From NCBI GenBank assembly GCA_014529385.2, contig CM043959.1, forward strand, positions 93,134,529 to 93,198,528: 64,000 bases of DNA. The letters are read 5' to 3'. The stretch is from Adiantum capillus-veneris. Lineage: Eukaryota > Streptophyta > Polypodiopsida > Polypodiales > Pteridaceae. The notes under the pieces were generated by a model. The model was not told where the DNA came from, did not search any database, and saw only the letters and a list, made by a program, of their open reading frames with translations. The position numbers were made by a program, and so were the translations under genes. Positions 53,110-63,498 of this stretch are shown one piece after another; position 1 is the first letter of the stretch, and every line of letters begins with the position of its first letter.

Positions 53110-54709
53110 CCTGATGATTTTTCCATGGATTGTGCCCCTAGTGCCTGCCCTTGGTCCCCCTGAGTCCCTTTTAAGCCTAATTTCAACAAAAAAGTCAAAT
53201 GGATAGAAAGTAACTCCCTGTGTGGACTTCAGAGCCTCTAAGCCATTTTTTGACTTTTGGAGTGCTTTTTGGCGATGAAATTTCTTGATGTTGGTCTCCA
53301 TAGCTTCCCGATCCCTTGGGGATCCTTGCCGTATGGTTTTTGACGACTTTGGCTTCACCGAAGCTTCATTTGGCAATTTGTCTCTCTAGAAGCACCCGTG
53401 GTTGCGTTTACATGTCTTTGATGATTTGTTGTGGTCTACCACCATAGGACTTGGTTGTTGATGGTCTAGGAAAGCCGCTCGTGAAGTTTGGTGGCAAACG
53501 GGCATGAGGTTTGGCCGCGAGAGCAATTTGACGCTTTTTGTGTCTGATGCTGTTTCTGAAGTTTAGTGCTGCTTCGGGTCACTTTTTGGTCATGTGGGTC
53601 ACATAGACTTGTCGAGCATATCGAGATGCTCCTACCCATGAATTTTGGTAGCATTTGGGCGCCTTTTCGTCTGTTTCCCATTTGGTGGCCTCTTGCGGGA
53701 TTCTAGGAATTAGGGTTTTTCCCGATGGTTTTCTACTGCCTTTGGACATCCAATACTGATCTCCTATGCTAGGGTAAGCTTCCGATGAGGTTTTGTTGCT
53801 TTTGGGTTAGCTATTAGGTCGCCGCATCTACTTGTAGGTCTCAACCGTCCGCTTTGTGTGTGAACCCTACGCTAGTTTTCGTGACAAAATGACAAACATG
53901 CGCGAAAAGCTCAAGGTGGTGAGCCTACCTCTCATGTCCAAAGCCTGTCGGGTAGTCGTGCGCGTCGTAAAAGCTTCTGGAAGGTCCGTCCGCTCTAGGT
54001 GGTAGAAGCTCTCTCCACAAGGTCAATAGTGAAAATGAGCTAAAAATAAGGTGAAAATTTCTTATTATGGAGGTCCCCGAACCACTTTTCATCAAATTTT
54101 ACATGTGCTCCTAACTTCTTGCGAGATGCAGTTTAGGCTCAAAACTTTCTTGATTTGGACTCCATTTGCTCTGTTTATACCATAAATTTGGCATTTCGGT
54201 CAAAACCTGGCCAAAACACGCTTTCCGCTCCAGTCTCATAACTGCACCCCCACTGTACCATAGGTTTTCCTATAGTCACTGATCATACCCATATTTCTTG
54301 TTTTTCATTACGACCGTTTTTCACCTGCTTTTTGTATTTTTGAAGTTTTTCTACCGAAAGTAAGCAAAATTAAAAGGAAAATAGCAAATAAAACCCAGAA
54401 AATCCCCAAAAATCCTAATAAATCACAAACATCTCCACAAAACATTATATACACTCACATGCAATTTTTATGGCCGGATTTCTCCGTTTTACCAATATTT
54501 TGCCTGGAAAATGGCTATATCTACTTATATACACACACCTAGGGGCTTGATTTGGCGTTTGGCCCCATATACCTATAGATACATGCTATATAAGGGCATA
54601 TATACTTGGGTTAGTCCAGAAAATTTTGCAATCAAACAACAACCCTTAAAATAGTCAAAAATCATGCCCTTTTTTTCTCTTTCTGCTATTGGTTCCGCAT
54701 TTGAGAATG
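53110..54709 (-). other. Element B spacer between internal polypurine tract and palindromes
   Basis: About 1.6 kb, the counterpart of element A 8029-9625 and of nearly the same length. No supported gene. Conserved blocks include CTACCTCTCATGTC near 53930, ATGTGCTCCTA near 54105 and TATATAAGGGCATA at 54587-54600. Confidence 0.5.
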
Positions 54710-54722
54710 CCTCCCCCCCTCC
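54710..54722 (-). promoter_or_regulatory. Element B internal polypurine tract
   Basis: CCTCCCCCCCTCC, identical to the internal tract of A, followed by the similar sequence TAGTCGGAGTCCTCC. Lies about 170 bp beyond the last codon of the pol tail. Confidence 0.65.
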
Positions 54723-54893
54723 TAGTCGGAGTCCTCCTAGACGACAAGGTATTGCCTCGGAGTATGTGCCGTGCATAGATTGAAAAAGTTGTGCTAATGC
54801 TTGGTCTATTAATGTGGCCCTAATTTATGCATACTCGGTCAATGCATGGAAAAATTAATGTTGTGCAAGAGAAGGGAATAAGCAAGATGCTTA

Positions 54894-55688
54894 TTAGCAT
54901 TCGCCGTCGAGGTTTTTGGTTTTCTTTGCAAGTAACAGTTGTAACTCTACTGCTCTATGTTTAATTGTCTTTTTTGCAAAAGGCAGTCCCTTTGCTGCTA
55001 CTGTTGATATAAACGTAGTTGTTTCTATGGAGAGGATTGGCTTGGTCGGAATGGCCGTGGATCGTATTTCTTTTTCTGTCCATTGGTAGCTTGTTTTTGC
55101 CGGTTTTTGTAGGTGTTTTGCTACTTCCTTGGTTGCCACTTTTTTTTTGCGGATTGGCATCCACATAAGTCAGTTTTCCTTTTTCAAATGCAGCTGTCTG
55201 CTTTCAGTTGTTTCTTGCACTGAAGGGAGTTCCTCTTGCTTTTGTTTCGGTATCCAAATGCGAGTAACCTTTGGGTTATTGCTGAGCATTTTCTTTGGGA
55301 TCCATATCTGTTTTATGCCTTTGGTTTTTGCTTGAACTATCGGCTTCGGTTGAATTCTTTCGTTGCATTGTTGTTTGTCGGCCATGGCATTTCTATCCTT
55401 CCGCATCCATACTTGTTTCTCTTGTTTTGGTAATCTAGATCTTTGCACTGTTGTCGATGACTTCGTATGTTTGTAATTAGCATGGTTGACTTTTACCTGT
55501 CGGTTGGCCTTGGGTATTATGTTGTTCTTTGGTGGAATTCTTGATTTTGGCTCTTTTTCCAGTGATTGCATTGCTTGCAACTGATTATCCCAGTATGGTT
55601 GAGCAAAGGCTACCACCTGTTGTTCTTTTGCATGTTGAATTTTGACTGCATTTGCATTCCAATCTATCTGCACATTTCTTTTTTCCAA
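54894..55688 (-). pseudogene. Element B pol tail with Trp-Pro-Lys repeats
   Basis: Two frames, 55688-55170 and 55166-54894. Repeats include QVWMRKD, KQIWIPKKM, TRIWIPKQK and MWMPIRKKK, matching the tail of element A and part of F. The sequence QEELPSVQET follows the second IWIPK in B as QELPSVQST does in A, so the tails are homologous beyond the repeat itself. Basic, no catalytic motif. Frameshifts lie at both junctions. Confidence 0.65.
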
Positions 55689-56668
55689 GGTTGTCCCAAC
55701 ATCATCGGGTGTTGTGTGCTTTCATCCTCAACTACATAAAATTTTTGTGGGTAAATATATTGATGTATTTGAACATGCAATATAGTCCATCCCAATGTTT
55801 TCAACGGGTGTGATGTACTACTTTCCAGCACTTGAGGAGTAGGATGAAGTTGACCTGTGGATTTGAGTTGTTGGTATAATCCGTAAGAGATCAAATTTTC
55901 TTGAGCTCTAGAATCAAGCAATGCCGTCGATTCAACTTGACTGCTAGCCACTTTGACTGCAATTATTGGCTCCACTATGTCTTCATCGAACTTCGTTAGT
56001 TGAATGGCATTGATTCGCAATGGTGCTCCACTTTGTTGTTGTTGTCGCAGAAGTCTTCTTTTTGCAATGCGTTCTTGTGCTTCTGCTTGATCTTCCTCTC
56101 GTACTCTCTGTTTTTCCTTCATTCGTTGTTTTCCTTGATGGATTTGTTGAAGCATATCCTGTGTGAGTGGTAGATGATATTTCTTCAATCGATATCTGCT
56201 AATCCAGTTCGGCATTTCTTCACCTGCTAATGTAGCAAGCTTGATAGCTTTACTTTGTGATGGATCACTAATCACAAAGGGTCCCATCCCTCGCTTTTTA
56301 AGTTTCTTGGCATGTTGCTTCAAAGTATGAACAAGTACATAATCACCTGTTTTCAACTCTTTAGTGCACACATGCTTGTCAAAAAACTCTTTTTGTCTTC
56401 TCCTTTTAGCATAGATTGAAGCTACAGCTCTCAAGCGGAGTTCATCTAGCTTTTCAAGATCATCTATTCTTGAAGAGAGCTCATGCCCTGTCCATTCTAA
56501 GCATTTAGCTACTCGTAGGGTTGGAATTAAAAACTCTATGGGTAGTATAGCATTTAGGCCAAACACGATGTTGTACGGTGTTGTTTCTATCGATGTTTTG
56601 TAAGCTACCCTGTATGCCCATAGTGTTGAGTGTAGCTGTTGATCCCAATCTGTTCTTGACTCTGACAC
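55664..56668 (-). pseudogene. Element B integrase C-terminal part and second retropepsin-like domain
   Basis: 334-residue ORF. Residues 1-60 are the end of the integrase core (HSTLWAYRVAYKTSI, TTPYNIVFGLNAILP). Residues about 65-175 form the C-terminal domain (RRRQKEFFDKHV, GDYVLVHTLKQHAKKLKKRGMG). Then LLDSRAQENLISYGLYQQL and MMLGQPWKKE mark a second retropepsin-like domain after integrase. The active-site Gly has become Arg here, so this copy would be dead; element A has intact DSGA. The frame is linked upstream to the core (56726-57009) across an in-frame TAG. Confidence 0.75.
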
Positions 56669-56725
56669 TATTTTAGTGAGAACCGTCCATAGTGTTTTAT
56701 TTGTGGCCTTAGCTTGTCCATTTGC

Positions 56726-57009
56726 CTATGGATGGTATGGAGCAAATTTCCTATGTATGACCATGAATTCCTCTAGCAGATATTCAATGACTTCATTAAG
56801 AAAATGTGCCCCACGATCACTGACAATTTCTATTGGTAACCCGTATCGTACAAAAACATTCTCATACAAAAATTGTGCAGTAGTTCGTGCATCTGCTTTT
56901 TGCGTTACCTTGGCTTCCGTCCATTTTGTGAGATAGTCCGTAGCCACAATGATATATTGGGTATGGGTGCGATATGCAGGTGGTGAGATAGGTCCCACAA
57001 AATCAATGC
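56726..57009 (-). pseudogene. Element B integrase catalytic core, interrupted by copia D
   Basis: Minus strand from the D insertion site. IDFVGPISPP, ATDYLTKWTEA and IVSDRGAHFLNEV give the first two acidic residues of the Asp-Asp-Glu triad, and FAPYHP precedes an in-frame TAG where Gln is expected before ANGQ. Core sequence on the other side of D resumes at 62794 without loss of frame once the duplication AATGC is discounted. The enzyme would insert element DNA; disrupted here by D and the stop. Confidence 0.8.
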
Positions 57010-57798
57010 TGTTAGAAAATAAGACGTAGCTAAATATATTTTTGAGTAGATTACTTAATGGAGAGAGATAGATTTCACACACAAGAGATTATAGAGTAGA
57101 GAGAGAGAGAGAGAGAGAGTACACACGATATACGTCGTTCACCCAATGTGGGCTACGTCCACGGGAAAGCAGCCACTCAATGGCTTTAGCACTTCAAAAG
57201 AAGAAGTAGTTTACAAAGGGATTAAACCCTTGATAGAGCTCCCGCCTTGCTTCACTCTCACCACCTCACACTCACCTTGTTGCATCAACTTCACACTATC
57301 AAATGTGTGTAGAAATGGCCTCCTTTTATAGGCCAAAAGGGCTGCCCTCTCTTATAAGAGGCAGCCATGTGTAGCCGCCCTTGTGCGAATAAGTCCAAAT
57401 CGTACCCTCCAATCTGCCCATGCGTGGCTGCCCTTGAGAAGACAAGTCCGCTTTTGAATTCGGCCACCGGCCATTGAATTCGGCCACCGGCCACACCGGC
57501 CATTGACTTCCGACCACCGGCCACTGGCCATTGACTACTACCGGCCATTGGCCAACCGATCGCCGTCCGGCCATAATATTCCGGCGAAAAAGAATATTCC
57601 GGCGAGGGAAAACAGAGTCTCGGGGGCCTCCACCCCCGAGGCCCCAAAAGTTGCCCCTGATTCTTGTCCATGAAAATTTTGGTTTCCAGTGAGTGATTTT
57701 CCTTCGCGCACGATGGCTTCTCCTCATAATGGGGGCCTTACAAATGTGCGCTTTTACCACAAAAAATTACAAGGGTAAATCAGGCTCCATACTTAACA
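57010..57798 (-). repeat. Element D 3' LTR
   Basis: 789 bp, plus strand TGTTAGAAAA to TACTTAACA. Contains a GA tract (57100-57118) and a stretch of GGCCACCGGCCA-type short repeats, one unit longer than in the other LTR. Confidence 0.92.
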
Positions 57799-57810
57799 AT
57801 CTCCCACTTG
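57799..57810 (-). promoter_or_regulatory. Element D polypurine tract
   Basis: CAAGTGGGAGAT on the element strand, abutting the 3' LTR; typical of copia elements. Confidence 0.7.
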
Positions 57811-57838
57811 GAGACTGATCTCCAAACCAAACCTGTGA

Positions 57839-58957
57839 CTACTTTCCATTCTGTCCTTGAATGCCGATTGAAGATGAGCAAAAGCTCAACTTCTCCTTGT
57901 TGACCACCTTTGTAAACATGTCTGCAGGATTTTCACTTGTATGCATCTTTCCTAGCTTTAGTTGTCCATCTTCCAAAAGAGTACGTATGAAGTGATATCT
58001 CACCTCAATGTGCTTTGTCCTTGAATGAAAGGCCGAGTTCTTCGCAAGATGGATAGCGCTTTGGCTATCACTGTACAAGACACAATTGTCTTGTTTGAAT
58101 CCAAGCTCTTCTAAGAATCTGTGAAGCCACAGAATTTCTTTGCTTGCCTCCGTCATTGCTACATACTCTGCTTCCGTGGTAGAAAGTGAAACCACTTTCT
58201 ACAGCTTTGAAGCCAAGCTTACTGCTGTGCCTCCAACCGTAAACACATAGCGAGTAGTGCTCCTTCGAGTATCTTTGTCACCTGCCATATCTACATCAGC
58301 ATACCCTTCTAGAAAAATATCAGTTCCTCCAAAATACAAAGCATTTGTTGTTGTCCCATTTAGATACCTAAGTATCCACTTCACAGCTTGCCAATGCTCT
58401 TTACCTGGGTTGTCCATGAACCTACTCACAACTCCCACTGCATGTGCAATGTCTGGCCTTGTCTAGACCATAGCATACATTAGAGAACCTACCACTGCAG
58501 CATATGGAACTTTAGACATATAGGCTATCTCCTCTTGTGTCTTTGGACACATATCCTTCGTTAGTTTAAAATGACCAGCCAAAGGTGTAGAAACTGGTTT
58601 TGCATTTTGCATTGTAAACCTTTCTAGTACCTTCTTGATGTAATCTTCTTGAGATAGCTTTATTGTCTTCTTCGTCCTATCCCTTGATATTTTCATACCA
58701 AGTATCCTCTTTGCAGCACCTAAATCTTTCATTGAAAAAGATTTGGACAGCTTCTCTTTTAGGTCTTTGATGTCCTGCATGTTAGCACTTGCAATCAACA
58801 TGTCATCAACATAAAACATTAGGATGATGAATTTCCCATCTCCCAAATTCTTCGTGTAGACGCAGTGATCCGAGTTGCATCTTGTGAATCCATGATCCAA
58901 CATCCATCGATCAAACTTCAAGTACCATTGTCTTGATGCTTGCTTTAAACCATACAA
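57839..58957 (-). pseudogene. Element D reverse transcriptase (second copy of duplicated part) and RNase H
   Basis: Frames 58957-58463, 58438-58199 and 58195-57839 follow one another in one frame, separated by in-frame stops at 58463 and about 58196. The first holds YGLKQASRQW, YVDDMLIASAN and KDLGAAKRILGM (reverse transcriptase palm and thumb), the next YADVDMAGD (RNase H), the last LSTTEAEYVAM and FHSRTKHIEVRYHFI. The second stop replaces the Gln normally found before KVVSLSTTEAEY, which fits a CAG to TAG change. The frame is offset from the upstream ORF by the 194-bp duplication. Confidence 0.85.
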
Positions 58958-59165
58958 GCTCTTCTTTAATCCATGTTAGCACTTGCAATCAACATGTCAT
59001 CAACATAAAACATTAGGATGATGAATTTCCCATCTCCCAAATTCTTCGTGTAGACGCAGTGATCCGAGTTGCATCTTGTGAATCCATGATCCAACATCCA
59101 TCGATCAAACTTCAAGTACCATTGTCTTGATGCTTGCTTTAAACCATACAAGCTCTTCTTTAATC
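58778..59165. repeat. 194-bp exact tandem duplication in element D reverse transcriptase
   Basis: 58778-58971 and 58972-59165 are identical by eye and encode the segment from SLYGLKQASRQW to YVDDMLIASAN twice. 194 is not a multiple of three, so the frame shifts after the first YVDD. No differences between copies, whereas the element LTRs differ by about 3.5%, so this arose after insertion or is an assembly error. Confidence 0.9.
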
Positions 59166-59976
59166 TGCAAACCATTTTCTCCTTACCTTTTACTTCATAC
59201 CCCTTTGGTTGAAGCATGTAAATTTCCTCCTCTAAGTCACCGTGAGAGAATGCCGTATTTACATCCATTTGCTCGATATTTAGATCATGAGCAGCCACAA
59301 GGCTTAAGACAAGCCTAATTGAGTTCATTTTTACAACAGGAGAAAATATTTCATTGAAGTCAATACCTTTCTTTTGAGAAAAACCTTTTCCCACAAGCCT
59401 AGACTTGTACCTTTTCTTCCCACCTTCTTCTTCCTTCAGCTTGTACACCCATTTGTTTTGAAGTGCCCGCTTACCTTTAGGCAACTCAACCAACTCCCAT
59501 GTTTGGTTGCAATGTAGTGAGTCCATCTCCACTTGCATGCTCTTCGTCCATTTTTCTTTGGATTCATGGTTCATAGCTTCTTCGTATGATTTCGGCTCTC
59601 CAAAATCTGAGATCAAGAGATGGTTGAAGGAAGGAACAAACCTTTCTGGAGGTCTACTTGCTCTTGTAGATCTTCGGGAAATAGGTTGATGCTCCTCATT
59701 TGGTTGACGTTGTTGCACATTGTCACCGTTTGCAGTCCTTGAGTCTTCACTGTCCTCAAGCTCCATGTACTCATCACCTGTTTCTTTTGTTTGTTTTCTT
59801 TCTAAGTAATCTTTGTACATATTTTTTTCGTTAAAAATTACATCCCTACTCCTTAAGATTTTACCATCTTCAGAATTCCATAGGCGATACCCAAAGTCTC
59901 CTTCTCCATAGCCAATGAAGAAACACTTTTTGGACTTTGCATCTAGCTTTGATCTTAGGCTTCTATCTATGTGCAT
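58966..59976 (-). pseudogene. Element D integrase end and reverse transcriptase (first copy)
   Basis: 336-residue ORF. It starts in the integrase C-terminal region (LDAKSKKCFFIGYGEGDFGY, SRDVIFNE), passes a charged linker, and enters reverse transcriptase at WELVELPKGKRALQNKWVYK, GKGFSQKKGIDFNEIFSPV and EQMDVNTAFSHGDL, reaching YVDDMLIASAN before the tandem duplication ends the frame. Confidence 0.85.
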
Positions 59977-60010
59977 GAAAGTCTTAGGCTTCTATCTATG
60001 TGCATGAAAG
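59953..60010. repeat. 29-bp exact tandem duplication in element D integrase
   Basis: 59953-59981 and 59982-60010 are identical. 29 bp shifts the frame, splitting the polyprotein between the ORFs ending at 59967 and starting at 59976. Confidence 0.92.
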
Positions 60011-61964
60011 CCTCACACCCAAACACTTTGAGAAATGCATAATTCATCAGTTTACCTGTCCATGCCTCTTCTGGAACTCCCCCATCCAATGCCGTTGAGG
60101 GTGACCGATTGATTAAGTACACAGACGTACTTACAGCTTCTGCCCAAAGCTCAAGCGGTAGGCCTGCATGTAGCCGCATGTTTCGTGATCGTTCCATCAT
60201 TGTCCTGTTCATCCTTTCCGAAATCCCATTTTGTTGAGGTGTCCTTGGGGTTGTCCTTTGCCTCCAAATGCCATCGCTAGCACAAAAGCTTTCAAAAGCT
60301 TGGCTGCAATATTCGCCTCCATTGTCGGATATGAGGCATTTAACCTTGGTACCTGTTTCATTTTCCACAAAGGCTTTCCACCTTTGAAATATGGAAAATA
60401 CATCGGATTTATTCTTCATGACATAAACCCATGTTTTTCTACTCGCATCTTCTATGAATGTTACATAGTACAATGAGCCACCAAGTGATGGTGTACTTGT
60501 AGGACCCCAAACATCAGAATGAACCAACTCAAGTTTTTTATTTTTTCTTTCATTTCCTGATTTTTGAAATTTTACCCTCTTTTGTTTACCACAAACACAA
60601 TCTTCACAGAACTCTAAGTCCACTTCTTTCAAACCTGGTAGAAGCTTCTTTGTTTGAAGGATTTGCATTCCTTTGGCACTCATATGCCCAAGTCGGTAGT
60701 GCCACACCGCACTGTCAACTTCTGTAGTTGCTGCACAAGCTGAAGGTTGCGTGCTAACAGTACACAAGTAAAGTGTACCGACTTTTTCTCCCTTGGCAAC
60801 CACCAAAGATCCTTTTGAGATCTTCCACCGTTTGTATCCGAATGCAATGTTGTGACCTTCATCGTCCAATTGTCCTGTAGAGATCAAATTTTTGCGAAGA
60901 GAAGGAACATGCCTAACATCTTTAAGCTTCCATTCATTTCCGTTAGCAGTTTTGACAGAAACTGTACCTTTGCCGACAATCTCACAAGCTTCATCATCTC
61001 CCAAGTATACATATCCAAAATTACCTTTGGTGTATTCTTGGAAATGTTGCTTGTGTGGTGTCGCATGGAATGAAGCCCCGGAATCTACTATCCAGGAATT
61101 AGACACATTGTCTAATGAGAGAATTAGAGCATCTTGCTCTACTTTACCTGCCACATTGGCCTCCGATGTTGGCTTGTTGTCTTGAGACTCTGTCTCCTTC
61201 TTCTTCTTGGACCAGAAATCCTTCTTGACGTGGCCCTTCTTGCCGCAGTTCCAACATTCAAGAACTGACTTTGTGCGTGACTTGCTCCGCCTTGAGCGAT
61301 CACGACCCTTTTGGTTTTTGAACCTCTCCTTAGGCCTTCCTCTTGTTTCCACTGATAGTGCACCACTTGATGATTCTCCTGTGCTTCTCCTTCGCATTTC
61401 CTCGCTTAGGAGAACACCCACAACATCATCAAACTTAAGAGTATTTGTGCCAGAGATAGACTTACTTACAGCCATCACAAGGATGTCCCAACTATCCGGT
61501 AGAGATGATAGTATAAGGAGAGCTCGCACTTCGTCATCGAAATTGATTTTCACTGATCGAAGTTGACTTATGTTTGTGTTAAAGTCATTTAGGTGTTCTG
61601 CAACTGAACCATTCTCTGCCATCTTTAGATTGAACAAGCGCTTCATAAGAAATACCTTATTGGATGCCGATGGTTTCTCGTAGAAGTCATCAAGTGACTT
61701 CATCAAGTCCTCCGTGGTCTTCATCTCCAAAACATTGAAGGCCACCATTGACGCCAAGCTTAACCGGATTGTTCCCAGTGCCTTTCGATCAAGGACAATC
61801 CATGCTTCATCTGCCATTGTTGCGGGCTTCTTCGCAAGATCGCCTAGTGGCAAATAGAGGTCCTTCTGGTAGAGATAGTCTTCAATCTGCATCTTCCAAT
61901 GTTGGTAGTTTTTGCCGTTGAACTTCTCAATCTTGAGCTTCCCTTCCTCCGCCATAACTCCCAC
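59967..61964 (-). pseudogene. Element D gag, protease and integrase
   Basis: 665-residue ORF from ATG 61964. Gag (KFNGKNYQHWKMQIEDYL, UBN2-type), zinc knuckle CWNCGKKGHVKKDF where the last Cys is Phe, protease SWIVDSGASFHATP, pre-integrase zinc domain (HYRLGHM, CEDCVCGKQ), then integrase core with VHSDVWGP, ISDNGGEYC and PQQNGISERMN. All three integrase catalytic residues are present. Ends by frameshift in the 29-bp duplication. The start is the first ATG inside the leader, 51 bp from the primer-binding site. Confidence 0.9.
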
Positions 61965-62014
61965 TCAATTCAAGGAATCCTTTCCTTGAGATAATTTAGT
62001 TACGAGAAAACCTT

Positions 62015-62026
62015 GCTCTGATACCA
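62015..62026 (-). promoter_or_regulatory. Element D primer-binding site
   Basis: TGGTATCAGAGC on the element strand, two bases from the LTR; initiator-Met tRNA type. Confidence 0.9.
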
Positions 62027-62028
62027 GT

Positions 62029-62793
62029 TGTTAGAAAATAAGACGTGGCTAAATATATTTTTGAGTAGATTACTTAATGGAGAGAGATAGATTTCACACA
62101 CAAGAGATTATAGAGTAGAGAGAGAGAGAGAGAGTACACACGATATACGTGGTTCACCCAATGTGGGCTACGTCCACGGGAAAGCAGCCACTCAATGGCT
62201 TTAGCACATCAAAAGAAGAAGTAGTTTACAAAGGGATTAAACCCTTGATAGAGCTCCCGCCTTGCTTCACTCTCACCACCTCACACTCACCTTGTTGCAT
62301 CAACTTCACACTATCAAATGTGTGTAGAAATGGCCTCCTTTTATAGGCCAAAAGGGCTACCCTCTCTTATGAGAGGCAGCCATGTGTAGCCGCCCTTGTG
62401 CGAATAAGTCCAAATCGGACCCTCCAATCTGCCCATGTGTGGCCGCCCTTGAGAAGACAAGTCTGCTTTTGAATTCGGCCACCGGCCACACCGGCCATTG
62501 ACTTCCGACCACCGGCCACCGGCCATTGACTACTACCTGCCACTGGCCAACCGACCGCCGTCCGGCCATAATATTTCGATGAAAAAGAATATTCCGGCGA
62601 GGGAAAAGAAAGTCTTGGGGGCCTCCACCCTCGAGGCCCCTAAAGTTGCCCCTGATTCTTGTCCGTGAATATTTTGGTTTCCGGTGAGTGATTTTCCTTC
62701 ACGCACGATGGCTTCTCCTCATAATGGGGGCCTTACAAATGTGCGCTTTTACCACAGAAAATTACAAGGGTAAATCAGGCTCCATACTTAACA
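62029..62793 (-). repeat. Element D 5' LTR
   Basis: 765 bp, pair of 57010-57798, followed on the plus strand by the duplication AATGC. Confidence 0.92.
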
Positions 62794-63099
62794 AATGCCC
62801 CATTTTGCAAATGCTCTTGCTCCCATAATGGGCCGTAGTGGCATCTCATCTCTCTTTATCGGCACCTTGGTACGCTGACATGCGTCACAACGCTTTACAA
62901 ACTCTTCAGCATCCATGTGCAATGTAGGCCACCGTATACCTACGGTTAAGACAATTTTTGCCGTCTTGTTGCCCGAAAAATGGCCTCCACTTATTCCGCT
63001 ATGTGCATGTTCTAGAATCAGCAGGTATTCACTTTCACTTGCGTAGATTCTAAGTTGATTCTCCTTTCCTTGCTTATAGAGTTGGTTCCCAATTATCTA
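62794..63099 (-). pseudogene. Element B integrase zinc-binding module 2
   Basis: No Met-started ORF, but the minus frame below a TAG at 63099-63097 is open to the D insertion. It reads IIGNQLYKQGKENQLRIY, then EHAHSGISGGHFSGNKTAK, RWPTLHMDAEEFVKRCDACQ and MPLRPIMGARAFAKWG. This is the His-His-Cys-Cys zinc domain that precedes the gypsy integrase core, joined directly to the start of the core. A similar module lies just upstream (63120-63498). Confidence 0.82.
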
Positions 63100-63119
63100 A
63101 AAGTCGCGAGCTTCCAGCT

Positions 63120-63498
63120 CTATAGTCCTTTTTCGTGCTCTTGTGATGTTCTCAGAAACGTCCAAGTGGTTAAGAAATCAATGATATATTGACTCCATGC
63201 AGGTGCAATGTTTACCTGAAACAATGTCGCGTGATCTACTGATCGTTTGGCACTACATATAGTACAAGTGGTAACATAAGAATGTGTGTCCACATACATA
63301 GTTGGCCAATAAACCCCTAACTGTTTCAGTCTTTGGTGTGTTTTCACTATTGAACAATGAAATGCACAATCCTGGACATGTGCCTTCAAGGTAGCACTCG
63401 AATTATTCCGGATTTATACATAATCGTAGGATTTGGTCCGATCCTAGATGATACAGTCGTCCTGCTATCAACTAGAAGTTTTTTGTTTGTCGAATTGT
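63120..63498 (-). pseudogene. Element B integrase zinc-binding module 1 (duplicate)
   Basis: The minus strand after the RNase H frame reads LIAGRLYHLGSDQILRLC, then after a one-base shift (ORF 63389-63120) KAHVQDCAFHCSIVKTHQRL, GVYWPTMYVDTHSYVTTCTIC and APAWSQYIIDFLTT. Aligned to module 2 the shared pattern is Leu-Tyr...Gly...Leu-Arg, His...His-x-Ser...Lys-Thr, Gly-x-x-Trp-Pro-Thr...Asp...Val-x-x-Cys-x-x-Cys. So the zinc domain with its preceding strand exists twice in tandem, about 390 bp apart. A TAG (63474-63472) falls at the same place as the TAG opening module 2. Confidence 0.7.

Larger units (their letters stand above)
57010..62793 (-). mobile_element. Element D: damaged Ty1/copia retrotransposon in element B integrase
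   Basis: 5784 bp, minus strand. LTRs 57010-57798 (789 bp) and 62029-62793 (765 bp) differ at roughly 26 positions (about 3.5%) plus small indels. The duplication AATGC flanks it (57005-57009, 62794-62798). Primer-binding site 62026-62015; polypurine tract 57810-57799. The gag-pol frame carries two exact tandem duplications (29 and 194 bp) that shift frame, two in-frame stops, and a lost zinc-knuckle Cys. Confidence 0.94.

Noticed and set aside
53650-53662. GGCGCC in the B spacer as a relic primer-binding site
   Set aside because: Only six palindromic bases match; no adjoining LTR end, and nothing similar at the same place in A.
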